A stretch of 64,000 nt of DNA from Symplocastrum torsivum CPER-KK1 (GCA_019358875.1 JAHHIF010000014.1:62001-126000); one strand, 5' to 3'. Counted from the first letter of the stretch, positions 24,325 to 35,008 are shown. Notes: generated by a model from the letters alone, not told the origin. Program-made: numbers and translations.

Positions 24325-26221
24325 TTGCCTCTGGGGACCAACTAGCTTTAACTTCTGAGAGCATAACGTCCTCTTCTTCCTCTTCGCCCCTGCCTAGGGT
24401 TGCATATGCGATCGCTTCTAGCGGAAACTTTGGCGTGCGGTCTGCATACAACAGACCATTTGCTTCCTGGAAAGTATCCGTCAACTGCGTGTAACAAAAT
24501 CCGCTGAACATTCCGACTTTGTTAACCACATCCAGTAGCGCCGTATACCGAATTTGCAACTCCGAGACATCCGAAGACCGCACGTATCCCCAGACTTTAT
24601 CCGCATCAGGTTGTTCACGGTCAGCGTAAGCGATGCCGCCGAACTCAGTTAGCATGATCGGCTGTCCGTTATGGGGATGACCATCAAGGGTGAGAACACG
24701 CCCTCCTGGACGCTGGCGATCAAACAGGTCTGATAACTTGACCTCTGGTCCATAACGCTTTGCCAACCGAGTTGGCTTATTATCGTAGTCATGAATAGCC
24801 AGGATGTCAGTCGCTGCACTCTCCCATCCGTCATTGCCGACTACTGGACGAGTTGGGTCTAGAGTTTTGGTCAAGTGATAGAGTGCTTGGACGCAGTGCT
24901 GATGAGGTTCCGTCGCCGTCAAGTCAGGAACGCCCCAAGATTCATTAAAAGGCACCCAAACCACGATACAGGGGTGGCTAGCATCTCGGTTGATCACCTC
25001 AGTCCACTCTTTTGTCATGCGTTCTACCGCTTTGGGCGTGAAGCGATAGGCACTTGGCATCTCCTCCCAGACCATTAAACCCAGGACATCCGCCCAATAC
25101 AAGAACCGAGGGTCTTCAATCTTTTGGTGCTTGCGGACGCCGTTGAAGCCCATCATCTTGACTAACTCGACATCGCGCCGCAACGCCTCATCTGAGGGGG
25201 CAGTCATCAGCGTGTCGGGCCAGTAGCCTTGGTCTAGAACTAGCCGTAGATAGTAAGGATGCCCATTGAGCATGAAGCGATCGCGCTGTATCGCCACAGT
25301 CCGCATCGCTGTATAGGACTTCACCTCATCGATCAGCTTGTCGTCTTGCCACAGTTGAACTTCCGCATCAATTAGAGTTGGCTTCTCCGGACTCCAGAGC
25401 AATTCGTTGCGGTAGTCGTCGATACCAGGGTCAGAGAGTGCAATGCGACGGTGAATTTCCCCGTTGATCACCTCGTAAGTATCGTTTACCAGCAGTTGGC
25501 AACCAACTGTTAGTTTCACCTTTATTTGCATACCATCGTATTGCTTACCCGCGACAAAGGCTTCAAAGCCAATCTCCCACCGCTCGAAGTGGGGTGTCCA
25601 GCGGATGCGCTCGATGTAAGTGCTAGGAACGACCTCAGCCCAGACTGTTTGCCAAATACCACTTGTGCGCGGATACCATAGACTGTGTGGCTCTAACTGC
25701 CAATCTTGCTTACCGCGTGGTTTAGCCAGATCGAAGGGGTCATCCTGTGCCCAAAGTGTTACCCGTTGTGGTCCGTTTTCATTCAAGACATGTGTGATGT
25801 CGATGCTGAATGGAGTATGTCCACCTTCATGGTCTGCCACGAATTGACCATTAACCCAAACACGGGCACGATAGTCTACAGCCCCGAAGTGGAGCAGCAC
25901 CCGACCCTCTTGTTCGGGTAAGTCAAATTCCCGCTCATACCAGCAGTTTGGGTGAAAACCTGTGTCGCCGATGCCACTTTTTGTGCATTCTGGAGCAAAG
26001 GGAACTTGAATGGTATGAGTCCAATCAGAAATATCACCTGGTCGAACAAATTGCCCAGCGTCGTCAAACGTAAACTTCCACGAGCCGTTCAGACAAATCC
26101 AGCTAGCACGCCGCAACTGTGGACGTGGATATCCCATTTCGATCTGCGAAGAATTATCCTCGGTAGTAGCATCACAGGACAATTCATCACACTCTTTCAG
26201 CCGTTTCCCCAATGAATGCAT
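24227..26221 (-). CDS. glycoside hydrolase family 2 (beta-galactosidase-like)
   Basis: 664 residues in GH2 order: a sugar-binding jelly-roll (~30-210, containing NGSWKFTFDD and WVNGQFVADHEGGHTPF), an Ig-like domain (~215-315) and a TIM barrel (~320-610). The acid/base Glu is in WVPFNESWG and the nucleophile Glu in IMLTEFGG, so both are conserved. Beta-galactosidase, -glucuronidase or -mannosidase activity is possible; the adjoining galT argues for galactosides. No signal peptide is seen, so it is probably cytoplasmic. The C-terminal ~50 residues (EEEEED onward) lie in the region shared with galT and look non-conserved. Confidence 0.88.
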   Translation of the reverse strand: MHSLGKRLKECDELSCDATTEDNSSQIEMGYPRPQLRRASWICLNGSWKFTFDDAGQFVRPGDISDWTHTIQVPFAPECTKSGIGDTGFHPNCWYEREFDLPEQEGRVLLHFGAVDYRARVWVNGQFVADHEGGHTPFSIDITHVLNENGPQRVTLWAQDDPFDLAKPRGKQDWQLEPHSLWYPRTSGIWQTVWAEVVPSTYIERIRWTPHFERWEIGFEAFVAGKQYDGMQIKVKLTVGCQLLVNDTYEVINGEIHRRIALSDPGIDDYRNELLWSPEKPTLIDAEVQLWQDDKLIDEVKSYTAMRTVAIQRDRFMLNGHPYYLRLVLDQGYWPDTLMTAPSDEALRRDVELVKMMGFNGVRKHQKIEDPRFLYWADVLGLMVWEEMPSAYRFTPKAVERMTKEWTEVINRDASHPCIVVWVPFNESWGVPDLTATEPHQHCVQALYHLTKTLDPTRPVVGNDGWESAATDILAIHDYDNKPTRLAKRYGPEVKLSDLFDRQRPGGRVLTLDGHPHNGQPIMLTEFGGIAYADREQPDADKVWGYVRSSDVSELQIRYTALLDVVNKVGMFSGFCYTQLTDTFQEANGLLYADRTPKFPLEAIAYATLGRGEEEEEDVMLSEVKASWSPEANVFPGAAKAGWTPADSIQSVPHCGGYPGSQPR

Positions 26222-26356
26222 AAAAACATCTACCCTAGGTTATATCTCTAGAGTACCCACAAGAATGGTTGTTTAGGTCTTGCACATCGTTGATTCACAA
26301 TAAATTTAAAGTCTTGGCTGTTATTTAGTGTTTACACAAAGTTCCATCATAATTCC

Positions 26357-26881
26357 CTAAAATCTCAAACCAACCCCACCTTGCACAGAAAGAGCGGCTC
26401 CTCCTCCATTGCGATAGGCATCGAAAGCAATAATTGCATTGCCAAATAGAACAGTGTTGCTATTCGGGACAATGTAATCAATACCCGGTTGTAGGGCAAA
26501 GCTAGTTTTATCTCCTACTGGCGAAGGCGAAGTACCACTTGCAAAGGCAACGCCAGCGCCTAGATAGGCATCGGTTTGCCAATTGAGGGGAACGTCATAA
26601 GAAATTGTTGGCACAATCGCCGTGCCGGAGCCAATGAGAGCTTGGGCACGTAATGAGACAGGTATTTCCAACAGTTTGTAGCGCACCGCCAGCACTCCAC
26701 CAATTTGCTGAGCCTCTCCTCGTGAATCTTCAAGAATACCTACCGTCGGACCCACTCCAACATAACTCCCGTAGGCAGCTTGAGCAGAAGCTGACTCCGT
26801 GGTGAAGGCAAGGGTTGCGGCAATAGCAAAGCCTCCTAAACCCATAGCACTCAGTCCGGACAACAAGCCCTTAAGACGAAC
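26357..26881 (-). CDS. small outer-membrane beta-barrel protein
   Basis: From the ATG at 26881 the protein starts MVRLKGLLSGLSAMGLGGFA and has a signal peptide ending in an Ala-rich site (ESASAQA). The mature ~140 residues are alternating short strands rich in Gly, Tyr and small residues, ending in VQGGVGLRF with the terminal Phe expected of an outer-membrane barrel. The size suggests about 8 strands. The role is unknown. The preceding 270 bp hold only HIP1 octamers. Confidence 0.65.
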   Translation of the reverse strand, partial: VRLKGLLSGLSAMGLGGFAIAATLAFTTESASAQAAYGSYVGVGPTVGILEDSRGEAQQIGGVLAVRYKLLEIPVSLRAQALIGSGTAIVPTISYDVPLNWQTDAYLGAGVAFASGTSPSPVGDKTSFALQPGIDYIVPNSNTVLFGNAIIAFDAYRNGGGAALSVQGGVGLRF

Positions 26882-27175
26882 CATTTCCTTACTCCTCCAC
26901 ACCTGTAAATCCGAATGCTTGATTTGAGCAGATTTTAGCTTAATTTATAGGAAAACCAAATTCTGCATAGGTGCTGATTTGTTTATATGCAGTCAGATAA
27001 AAATTATTAGTCTGTGTAGAAAGCGATCGCTTTCGTCTATGCCAAACGAATATCCTGTCAAAAAATTCCACTGCTTTATAATTTTTAAGCAAAAAATTTT
27101 AAAGATTAGAGAATAGTCAGCCTGGGGCGATCGCTTTCTTCGTGGGCTAGCTAAACTCTCCCTTCAAGCTTGAAC

Positions 27176-27445
27176 TTAAAAAGCTTGAATCCACTCTTTC
27201 ACCTCGTATTCAGTCCAAATCCCGTTTTGCCAATAGGGGTCAGCCTCGATGAGCTGGCGCACTGTGGCTTCGTCTTCAGCTTCATAGATGCCAAAAACTT
27301 TAGTGACATCTTTGGTAGGACCAATCGTAATTAAGACACCGCTCTCTTTTTGAGTAGCAAGACCATCAAGATGAGCTTGTCGGTAAGGCGCACGCTTTTC
27401 TAAAACATCCTCACAGTAGCTTCCCCACATCACATATTTAGGCAT
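27176..27445 (-). CDS. YciI-like protein
   Basis: 89 residues, a ferredoxin-like YCII fold. KYVMWGSYCEDVLEKRAPYR then AHLDGLATQKESGVLITIGP matches the conserved His/Asp-containing region, with ADPYWQNGIWTEYEVKEW at the end. The function is unknown; related proteins resemble dehydrohalogenases or polyketide-tailoring enzymes. It lies 102 bp downstream of the pheT stop in the transcription direction, across a tandem-repeat block. Confidence 0.85.
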   Translation of the reverse strand: MPKYVMWGSYCEDVLEKRAPYRQAHLDGLATQKESGVLITIGPTKDVTKVFGIYEAEDEATVRQLIEADPYWQNGIWTEYEVKEWIQAF

Positions 27446-27449
27446 CGCT

Positions 27450-27543
27450 AGTTATTGGTTGTTGGTTGTTAGCTGTTAGTTGTTGGTTGTTGGTTGTTGG
27501 TTGTTAATTATTTTCTAATAACAGTTAACCAACAACCAATAAC
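27450..27543. repeat. TTGGTTG heptamer array with inverted partner
   Basis: About eight imperfect GTTGGTT/GTTAGTT heptamers fill 27451-27506. An inverse stretch (AACCAACAACCAATAAC) lies at 27528-27543, so the transcript could fold into one long hairpin between pheT and the YciI gene. Similar short heptamer runs occur at 1761-1780 and 63206-63238. Confidence 0.6.
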
Positions 27544-27546
27544 TAT

Positions 27547-29994
27547 TTAACTTCTGAGACTGACACCGAATTTTTCAACTAGGGCTTCTCGGACTTTTTG
27601 ATGCACTGGCTCAACTTCTTCATCCGTCAGAGTGCGATCGCTTGCCCGATAGATTAGCCTGAATGCCAAGCTTCGTTGTCCAGCAGGGACAGATTCGCCT
27701 TGATACTCATCAAATAACTCTACAGAGTGCAATAACGTCCCGCCTGCTTTTTGAGTAGCGCGTTCTATTTCTGCTACAGAGACTTTTACAGGTGCGAAGA
27801 AGGCGATATCCCGGTCAGTCGCTGGATAGGTCGAATATACCTGGAACCGTGGAGTCAGTTTTTCATCCTGATCTAAAGCATCCAATAATACATCCAAGTC
27901 CAGATCAAAAGCATAGACAGCATCGGGTAAGCCTCGTTCCTGACGTAGTTGAGGATGTAGCTGTCCAAAGTTGCCTAAGCGATCGCCTTGAAACCACAAC
28001 GACGCTGTACGTCCTGGGTGAAAGCGCTCATCTTGTCGATTCGGCTGATACTCAACATTGAGATTCAAGCGCTGAAACACACTTTCTAGGACACCCTTTG
28101 CCTCATACCAAGTCATTGGTGAGGAACGTCCTCCCTTCACCCATCTGCCTTGAGTTGGATCACCCCCGATAATTCCAGCGATCGCATCGGCTTCTTCCAA
28201 TCCTTCTTCTTCTTTCCAGAACAGCCGACCAATCTCAAAGCCATTGAGCGCCTCATTCCCTTGCTCTAGGTTGTACTGGAAGGCATCAATTAGCCCCGAA
28301 AGTAAATCGGTTCGTAAGGCGGAGTACTCTGTAAGCAGAGGATTAACCAGGTGAATTTGCGTCTCGTTCTCTGGCTTGACTAATGAGTAGTGAACTAATT
28401 CTGTCAGCCCTCCCGCACGAAACGCTTCTCGCAGTTGTCGTGTTAGTTGCTCTTCTATGGAAAGATACCCTGGTTCTGTCTTATCCGGTAAGTCATCACA
28501 GAATTTGTCGTAGCCGTAGAGGCGAGCGACTTCTTCGATTAAGTCAATTTCGCGCTCCAAGTCCCGATAGCGGTAGGGGGGAACGGTGACTATCCATTGG
28601 GTAGAAATGTTTGAATCACTACGCTTCAGTTGACACCCAAGGGCAGTGAGGATACGTTCGACATCTTCCGCGAGGATTTCGCCTGTGTCTTCTCCCAAAT
28701 CTACGGGACCTAAAATCTGATTAATTCGGTCAAGACGTAGCTCAATTGAACGTGCCCACGTTGAGGGATCGGGGCGTGTATCGGCAATTTCTTGTGAGGT
28801 TGGTGTCCCAGAGGCTAACTGGGTCATTAATGCGATCGCACGTTTTGCCGCAATCCCCAATTCTGCTTGATTCACACCTCGCTCGTAGCGAGTAGACGCT
28901 TCTGTCCGTAAGCCTTGGGTACGGGCTGAGCGACGAATTGCCACCTGCTCAAATAACGCCGCTTCTAAGACTAGATTCTGCGTGTTCTCGTGGACTTCTG
29001 TTTCTTCGCCACCCATCACCCCAGCGAGAGCAACAGGTTTATCGTTAGCGGTAATTAATAGGGTTTGTTGTTGAAGGCTTCGGGTTTGACCATCCAGCGT
29101 CTTGAGAGATTCGCCACTTTGGGCGAAGCGCACTCCAACAGTTAAGGCATCTCCACCTGCAACTGCCTTAAGGCGATCGCGATCAAACGCATGAAGCGGT
29201 TGTCCCCACTCCAACAAAATGTAGTTTGTGACATCCACCACATTGTTAATCGGTCGCACTCCCGCTGCTTGCAAGCGCCGTTGCAACCAATCTGGGGAGG
29301 GAGCAATCTTCACTCCTTCAATCACCGTCCCAATGTATGCCGGACAAGCTTGTGGCTCAGAAACCTTGATCCTCAGATTTCCAGAACCCTGTGGAATCGT
29401 TGTTTCAGGAGCGTCTGGAAGCCTCAATGATGCCCCTGTAAGCGCCGCCACCTCTCTGGCGACCCCCACCATACTCAGGGCATCAGCACGGTTTGCTGTT
29501 GCTGTCAGGTCGAGAATGACATCTTCTAAGTCGAGGAGGGGACGAGCATCACTGCCCACCTGGAGATTCTCCTCTTCAAAAATGTGAATACCAGCCGACT
29601 GTTTTTCCAAACCCACTTCAGCTAGTGAGCAAAGCATTCCTTCTGAGCGAACCCCCCGCAGCTTTGAGGCGCGAATTTTCACATCAATTACGGGTAGGTA
29701 AGTGCCGACAGTGGCTACAGGAACATAAATCTCTGGTCGGACATTCGCCGCGCCACAGACAATATTAAGTACACCATCAGCCGCGCCAATATCCACTTGA
29801 CAGACTCTGAGCTTATCCGCATTCGGATGGGGCTGTACATCCAGAACCTTCCCAACTACCACGCCATCGGCGAAGCTCCGACGATCTTCGATGTCTTCAA
29901 CCTCAAATCCTGCCAGTGTTAGGGTTTCGGCTAACTCTTCTGGGGTCAACGTCACGTCCACCAGTTCTCGTAGCCAGTTTAGAGAGATACGCAT
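27547..29994 (-). CDS. pheT: phenylalanine-tRNA ligase beta subunit
   Basis: 815 residues, full length. In order: an EMAP-type tRNA-binding domain ([20 protein letters not shown]), the B3/B4 editing domain ([20 protein letters not shown]), the B5 domain with the repeated [14 protein letters not shown] region, a catalytic-like core with [15 protein letters not shown], and a C-terminal ferredoxin-fold anticodon-binding domain ([14 protein letters not shown]). It forms the alpha2-beta2 enzyme with PheS, which is not in this window. It is a housekeeping gene. Confidence 0.97.
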   Translation of the reverse strand: MRISLNWLRELVDVTLTPEELAETLTLAGFEVEDIEDRRSFADGVVVGKVLDVQPHPNADKLRVCQVDIGAADGVLNIVCGAANVRPEIYVPVATVGTYLPVIDVKIRASKLRGVRSEGMLCSLAEVGLEKQSAGIHIFEEENLQVGSDARPLLDLEDVILDLTATANRADALSMVGVAREVAALTGASLRLPDAPETTIPQGSGNLRIKVSEPQACPAYIGTVIEGVKIAPSPDWLQRRLQAAGVRPINNVVDVTNYILLEWGQPLHAFDRDRLKAVAGGDALTVGVRFAQSGESLKTLDGQTRSLQQQTLLITANDKPVALAGVMGGEETEVHENTQNLVLEAALFEQVAIRRSARTQGLRTEASTRYERGVNQAELGIAAKRAIALMTQLASGTPTSQEIADTRPDPSTWARSIELRLDRINQILGPVDLGEDTGEILAEDVERILTALGCQLKRSDSNISTQWIVTVPPYRYRDLEREIDLIEEVARLYGYDKFCDDLPDKTEPGYLSIEEQLTRQLREAFRAGGLTELVHYSLVKPENETQIHLVNPLLTEYSALRTDLLSGLIDAFQYNLEQGNEALNGFEIGRLFWKEEEGLEEADAIAGIIGGDPTQGRWVKGGRSSPMTWYEAKGVLESVFQRLNLNVEYQPNRQDERFHPGRTASLWFQGDRLGNFGQLHPQLRQERGLPDAVYAFDLDLDVLLDALDQDEKLTPRFQVYSTYPATDRDIAFFAPVKVSVAEIERATQKAGGTLLHSVELFDEYQGESVPAGQRSLAFRLIYRASDRTLTDEEVEPVHQKVREALVEKFGVSLRS

Positions 29995-30427
29995 TGAACT
30001 CTAAGTTTTACCTTCCGTAGTTCGATTATTTTACCGTCAGCATTGAGGGATTGGGCATTGAGTATTGGGCATTGGGAAGACTTTAATTGTGTTTAGCCAC
30101 TTTCCTATTGCCGCTGTAGGTAACTCAATATTTTCTTTAGTTTGTCTGCTCAGCATGGACTTTTATTACTGCTTTATAGGAAGTTAAGCTAGCTTCATCA
30201 ACTCTTTACATAAATTTTGGCTAACTTGACTCGATTTGGCTTCCTTCTTGACCAGGTAGACATGAAAAGTAGGATATCCTGGTCTTAAATCAGATCTCTA
30301 TCTACAAGGCTTGCCAAACTAGGGTGCATTCGGCGGTGCGTTCCCAACAAGAGCCAGTATGTAAAGCCGGGTGCTTCAATATAAAGCTTCCGTCCCAGCA
30401 CGGACGACGCCCCATCGGTGACGCTGA
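29995..30427. other. intergenic region between pheT and the kinase gene
   Basis: About 430 bases between divergent genes. A short direct repeat (ATTGGGCATTG) occurs twice at 30050-30080. Frames at 30285-30427 show no protein-like sequence. No RNA is recognised. Confidence 0.4.
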
Positions 30428-32044
30428 ATGAGCTACTGCCTAAATCCTGCCTGTCCTCAGCCCAAAAATCCGATGCACGCCGATGTCTGTCAGGCGTGCG
30501 GCACAAAGCTATTGTTACGCGATCGCTATCGGGTACACAAAGCTTTGGGTCAAGGTGGATTTGGGGCAACATTTCTCGCTGAAGATAAATCTTTGCCCGG
30601 TGACCCCTGTTGTGTCATCAAGCAACTGCGTCCGGCATCCAATGTCTCTCATGTCATACCGATGGCACGGGAGCTATTTGAGAGAGAAGCCAGAACCCTC
30701 GGAAAAATTGGTAATCATCCCCAAGTCCCTCGGCTGCTGGATTATTTTGACGAAGAACAGCAGTTCTATTTGGTACAAGAGTACATTAGCGGCTCGACCC
30801 TCCAGCAGGAAATCAAGCGCTCTGGCCCACTATCGGAAGCCGGAGTCAAGCAATTCCTTAGTGAACTCCTGCCATTACTTCAGTACATCCACAGCCAGCA
30901 GGTCATTCATCGGGACATTAAGCCCGCGAACTTGATTCGTCGTGAACAAGACCGTAAGCTGGTTCTCATTGACTTTGGTGCTGTGAAAAACCAAGTCAAC
31001 GCCCCTACAGCCAGTAACTCAGACCAAACAGCTTTAACAAATTTTGCGATCGGTACCCCAGGCTTTGCGCCACCTGAGCAGATGGCATTGCGACCTGTTT
31101 ATGCCAGTGATATCTATGCTGTCGGGGTCACCTGTATTTATTTATTAACGGGTAAATCACCAAAAGACCTAGATTACAATCCCTCAACTGGGGAAATGGT
31201 CTGGCAGAAATACGTTCATGTCAGTGACCATTTTGCTGAAGTTTTGAAAAAAATGTTGGAGGCTTCGGTTCGTCATCGCTACCAGTCAGCAACAGATATC
31301 CTAAGAGCGCTTGACTTGGAGCCTTATCTTGACAGTCTAGAGCAGGGATTGGTTGCTAAGCCGAATCAGCCACACAACCCTCTAAACCCTCAACTCTTCT
31401 ACTCTGGAGACTTAGGCTCACCGAGTTCGTCTTCATCCCCCTCCACGGCAACGACGAAGTTGGCAGATGCAATTCGAGCGCGACGCGCCCGTAAGGAACA
31501 AAGCGGTTCTCGAACGTTAGGCGGGCAACGTAATCAGGGTATTCCTGCTCAACGCGCTTCAACAACTTCCGTTCGTACTGAGAGCGTTACAACAGGAAAA
31601 CCAAAACTTCCTGCTAAGTTAGATGCGAATGCGCTCTTGACAGCTTATATGAAAGGTCGGAGAGATTTTGCCGCTCAAGATTTGAGTGGGCTTGATCTTC
31701 ATAAAACCGAGTTAGCTGGCGGAATTTTTCACCAAGCGAAGTTGGCTCGAACCAATTTACAGGGGGCAGATTTATCCAATGCTGATTTTGGACGGGCAAG
31801 TCTCAATCGGGCAAACCTACGGGATGCAAAATTAGGTCGAGCTTACTTAAGCTATGCCGATTTAGAAGGGGCTGACTTGCGCGGTGCAGATCTGAGCTTT
31901 GCGTATCTCAACAACGCGAGTTTAAAAGGGGCAAATCTCTGTGGGGCAAATCTCTCCAACGCCAAGATTACTGAGGAACAACTAGCTGTGGCAAAAACCA
32001 ATTGGGCGACTGTGTTACCCAGTGGTAAGCGAGGTTTTTGGTAG
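30428..32044 (+). CDS. Ser/Thr protein kinase with zinc ribbon and pentapeptide repeats
   Basis: 538 residues. An N-terminal four-Cys zinc ribbon (CLNPACPQPKNPMHADVCQA) is followed by a Hanks-type kinase domain (~32-300): Gly loop LGQGGFGATF, lysine in CCVIKQLRP, catalytic HRDIKPANLI, IDFGAVK and the APE-like FAPPEQM. A Ser/Pro-rich linker leads to a pentapeptide-repeat fold (~415-520, A(D/N)LSGADL type). It matches the cyanobacterial SpkB-like architecture. It is probably a cytoplasmic signalling kinase whose repeat domain chooses partners. The substrates are unknown. Confidence 0.93.
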   Translation: MSYCLNPACPQPKNPMHADVCQACGTKLLLRDRYRVHKALGQGGFGATFLAEDKSLPGDPCCVIKQLRPASNVSHVIPMARELFEREARTLGKIGNHPQVPRLLDYFDEEQQFYLVQEYISGSTLQQEIKRSGPLSEAGVKQFLSELLPLLQYIHSQQVIHRDIKPANLIRREQDRKLVLIDFGAVKNQVNAPTASNSDQTALTNFAIGTPGFAPPEQMALRPVYASDIYAVGVTCIYLLTGKSPKDLDYNPSTGEMVWQKYVHVSDHFAEVLKKMLEASVRHRYQSATDILRALDLEPYLDSLEQGLVAKPNQPHNPLNPQLFYSGDLGSPSSSSSPSTATTKLADAIRARRARKEQSGSRTLGGQRNQGIPAQRASTTSVRTESVTTGKPKLPAKLDANALLTAYMKGRRDFAAQDLSGLDLHKTELAGGIFHQAKLARTNLQGADLSNADFGRASLNRANLRDAKLGRAYLSYADLEGADLRGADLSFAYLNNASLKGANLCGANLSNAKITEEQLAVAKTNWATVLPSGKRGFW

Positions 32045-32202
32045 CCAGTTCAGAACGAACAAGTGTTCACTCAGAGAGAGGTTTTGGGCTGTGGTTGGTT
32101 GATTATTATAAAACGTAAGGCAAACAAAATACCAAGTATGCGATCGCATCCAGTGGCAAGGTCATTTGGATGTGTCGCTAAGTGGGCATAAAGGTAAGAC
32201 TG

Positions 32203-32679
32203 ATGATTAAATCTTGGGTAGTTATCGCTACTGTGACTTTTGTCGTGGCGCTAGGCAGCTTCTTGATTAGACCCCGCCGTGACATAAAGTGGGCTAAACG
32301 TTTAGACCGACCGAACTGGCTATTCTTCGAGCCAGCTATCCCGTTCATCTGGACGATCATTTTTGCATGTGGCGCACTCTCAGCTATCCTCGTCTGGGAA
32401 AGTGACCCTGGAAGCCTTAATACATGGCTGTTTATGGGAGTTTACTTGCTAATAGAAGTTGTTACGGTTGCCTATATTCCTGTGACATTGAGAACGAAAA
32501 GCCTGACAGCTGGCACAATCTTAGGCGGCTTGGGTGCCATCTTAGGGATTTTGCTGACATTGGCTGTGTCCCCAATTTCCGGAACAGCCGCTCTATTGCT
32601 CCTCCCTTATGTGCTTTGGAGTCCAATTGGTACCTATACGACTAGAGAGATGATTGACCTAAATCCTGATGCTGCATAG
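32203..32679 (+). CDS. TspO/MBR family membrane protein
   Basis: About 158 residues with five hydrophobic helices and the family's Trp/Pro-rich first loop (KRLDRPNWLFFEPAIPFIW). The first helix is VVIATVTFVVALGSF. TspO proteins bind tetrapyrroles and modulate stress responses; several features of the canonical sequence are degenerate here, so it is a divergent member. The ATG at 32203 is preferred to the earlier GTG at 32182 because the helix starts there. Confidence 0.7.
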   Translation: MIKSWVVIATVTFVVALGSFLIRPRRDIKWAKRLDRPNWLFFEPAIPFIWTIIFACGALSAILVWESDPGSLNTWLFMGVYLLIEVVTVAYIPVTLRTKSLTAGTILGGLGAILGILLTLAVSPISGTAALLLLPYVLWSPIGTYTTREMIDLNPDAA

Positions 32680-32711
32680 TATTATCAGGCATCGTCGTTT
32701 TGCTTGAGTTG

Positions 32712-33410
32712 TTAAGCGTTGTGGACTGTGCCATCAGGTAGGATTACTCCAGACAAGTTAGCACCTGTTAGCTTAATCATAAGTCTGTCTTTGGTTCCAA
32801 TCTTAGCTCCCCTTAAGTCAGCACCACTGAGGTCAGCACCACTGAAGTCTGCGCCAATTAAGTTAGTTTCTCGTAAGTTGGCATGACTTAGATTGGCTTG
32901 AAATAGATTGGCTCTAAAGAGATTCGCTCTCTCTAAATTTGCCCCAGTAAGATTTACCTTATGTAAAAAGGCATCGCTGAGGTTTGCGTTACTAAGATCG
33001 GCGTTAGTCAAGTTTCTGCCTGACAAATCCTTTTCTTTCAGGTCAGCATTCCGAAAATCAGCTCCACTTAAATCAGGATTTGGAGGTTTCGGTTGGGAGT
33101 AGGACTCAGAGGACGATTGCTTCTGCTGTCGGGGTGGTGTTTTGCGATCGCTTGCTTGAGAACGCTTGGCTGAAGGTTGCGATTTGGGCGTTTTCGTTCG
33201 TTGATGCTGTTGAAGCGATCGCAACTGATCACGCGCTTGGTTGATTTCCTTGAGTTTTTCTTGCGCCTTGTCTCGTAGTCTTTTGTTATCTTCAGGAACG
33301 CGATCAGGGTGCCAAATAAACGCCAAGTCCTTATATGCCTGGTTCACTTCAGCCAGTGATGCTCCAGGCTCTAACCCCAATACTCTGTAGCATTGATCTA
33401 AATCGTCCAT
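32712..33410 (-). CDS. J-domain / pentapeptide-repeat protein
   Basis: About 232 residues. Residues ~4-70 form a DnaJ J-domain with the essential HPD in FIWHPDRVPED. A charged Gln/Ser-rich linker follows (~70-115), then a pentapeptide-repeat solenoid (~115-225; NLTNADLSNANLSDAFL and so on). The J-domain would recruit and stimulate an Hsp70, with the repeat fold acting as an adaptor. AGGA lies 8 nt before the ATG at 33410; the frame is open from GTG 33416. Confidence 0.88.
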   Translation of the reverse strand: MDDLDQCYRVLGLEPGASLAEVNQAYKDLAFIWHPDRVPEDNKRLRDKAQEKLKEINQARDQLRSLQQHQRTKTPKSQPSAKRSQASDRKTPPRQQKQSSSESYSQPKPPNPDLSGADFRNADLKEKDLSGRNLTNADLSNANLSDAFLHKVNLTGANLERANLFRANLFQANLSHANLRETNLIGADFSGADLSGADLRGAKIGTKDRLMIKLTGANLSGVILPDGTVHNA

Positions 33411-33499
33411 CAACACTATCCTACCAATTCGTTGTGGTTTGAGGAGTGTTTTCGAGGCAAAGGCATACCTTTGCCTCGAATGGCTAGCAACATCTTAAA

Positions 33500-35008
33500 T
33501 TATTCCGCCTCAAAAGCACCGATGTCACACGCGCCGCCCTGGGGTCTAGCAACACCTCGTTGATCAGTTGCAGGACAGGCGGCATTGTTCGCCGCATCAA
33601 TCGCTGGACTACCTGGTAGTAGTGCCACCGTCTCAGTCGAACCTCCATTATTAGCGAGAGAAGCAAGAAGTGGGTCAGCGATGGGGATACCTGCACCGCA
33701 TTCAGCGTCATTGGGATTGTTAGCAGCAAATTGCAGATTGTTGCCACCATTAGTTAAGGCATCCAAGCAATTATTTTTGATAATCGAGTTACCACCATTA
33801 CTTGCCGTGTTGTTGGCAATGATCACATTGGTAATCGTGGTTGCTGTCCCTCCAAAAATTCCCCCACCTTCAAATCCCGCAGAATTATTTGCGATCGTGC
33901 TGTTGGTAATATTGATTGTGCCACCCGTTCGCATAATCCCGCCGCCTATTCCACTTCCATCAGCACTAATCGCTTGATTCCCAAAAATTGTGCTGTTGGT
34001 AATATTCACTGTTAGACCGTTACCACTCCAAAGACCACCCCCCTGACTACTCGCTGTATTTCCAGAAAGGGTGGTATTAACAAGACTAAGGGCAGTATTT
34101 GCGCCCCCACCAACGCTGAAAATTCCTCCACCGAATCCTTGATTACCCGTGCCAGTCACGCTATTACCAGACAATGTTGAATTTTCAATTGTGTTGGTAT
34201 TGTTGTTATAGAGTTGACTAAAGATCGCACCTCCTTGAAGAACAGCCGTGTTATTGGTGAAGCTACTACTGCGGATAATAATTTTTCCGTTATCCCCCTT
34301 AGCCCCATCAATGAAAATTGCACCACCACCGCCCCCTGAGCCAGAACGAACGGATTGATTGCCTGTAAATGTACTGTTAACAACAGTTAAATCACTCAAT
34401 AAGTTGTGAATGGCACCACCATTTCCAGCTTGATTTCCATCAAAGGAACTCCTCTCGATAATTGCCGTTCCCTCACTTTGAATATAAATTGCACCCCCAC
34501 CATCGAATTCTCCCTGTTTCGTAGATATGTTATTGCTAAATGTGCAATCAACAACTCTTAGCTTTCCTTGAAACCCACTGGAAATACCGCCTCCCTGGTC
34601 AGTTGTAAAACCATTGGCAATCGTGAGGTTCTTAACAGTAAATTCGATGCCGTTTTGAGTGGAAAAAATTCGATTTCGTCCTCTACCACTCAGTGTGATT
34701 AAGCTTTGACCATTAGTCATACCATCGATTAAGGTATTATTCGCAACTACCTTTTCTCTAGTTACTGGAATTGTGTGAGGACTTGCACCGCAATTGAAAT
34801 AAACATTGCCACCACCCGCTAAAGCTTTATTCAAAGCCGCTTCTGTACAGCTTGCAGGTGTTCCTGTGCCAACTATCCCAGCAGCAGAAGCAGGTTGAGC
34901 TGAAGTAATGGTTAATGTAAGACTCACGCCTAGGAGAGTGAGCATAGGAAGCCATGTTCTTGTGGTAAAACTAGACTTCCTTAAAGTTTTAGGATTGAAT
35001 GTATGCAC
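33500..35008 (-). CDS. secreted beta-helix protein with choice-of-anchor Q end
   Basis: 502 residues. A signal peptide (WLPMLTLLGVSLTLTITSA, then ASAAG) leads to a right-handed parallel beta-helix made of many short repeats such as GGGIFSVGG, NTTLSGNTASSQGG and SNSTIANNSAGFEGGG. The C-terminus DQRGVARPQGGACDIGAFE is the choice-of-anchor Q motif. It is probably exported to the surface as an adhesin- or Pmp-like protein. Its rich repeats make it a likely hot spot for length variation. Confidence 0.85.
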   Translation of the reverse strand: MHTFNPKTLRKSSFTTRTWLPMLTLLGVSLTLTITSAQPASAAGIVGTGTPASCTEAALNKALAGGGNVYFNCGASPHTIPVTREKVVANNTLIDGMTNGQSLITLSGRGRNRIFSTQNGIEFTVKNLTIANGFTTDQGGGISSGFQGKLRVVDCTFSNNISTKQGEFDGGGAIYIQSEGTAIIERSSFDGNQAGNGGAIHNLLSDLTVVNSTFTGNQSVRSGSGGGGGAIFIDGAKGDNGKIIIRSSSFTNNTAVLQGGAIFSQLYNNNTNTIENSTLSGNSVTGTGNQGFGGGIFSVGGGANTALSLVNTTLSGNTASSQGGGLWSGNGLTVNITNSTIFGNQAISADGSGIGGGIMRTGGTINITNSTIANNSAGFEGGGIFGGTATTITNVIIANNTASNGGNSIIKNNCLDALTNGGNNLQFAANNPNDAECGAGIPIADPLLASLANNGGSTETVALLPGSPAIDAANNAACPATDQRGVARPQGGACDIGAFEAE

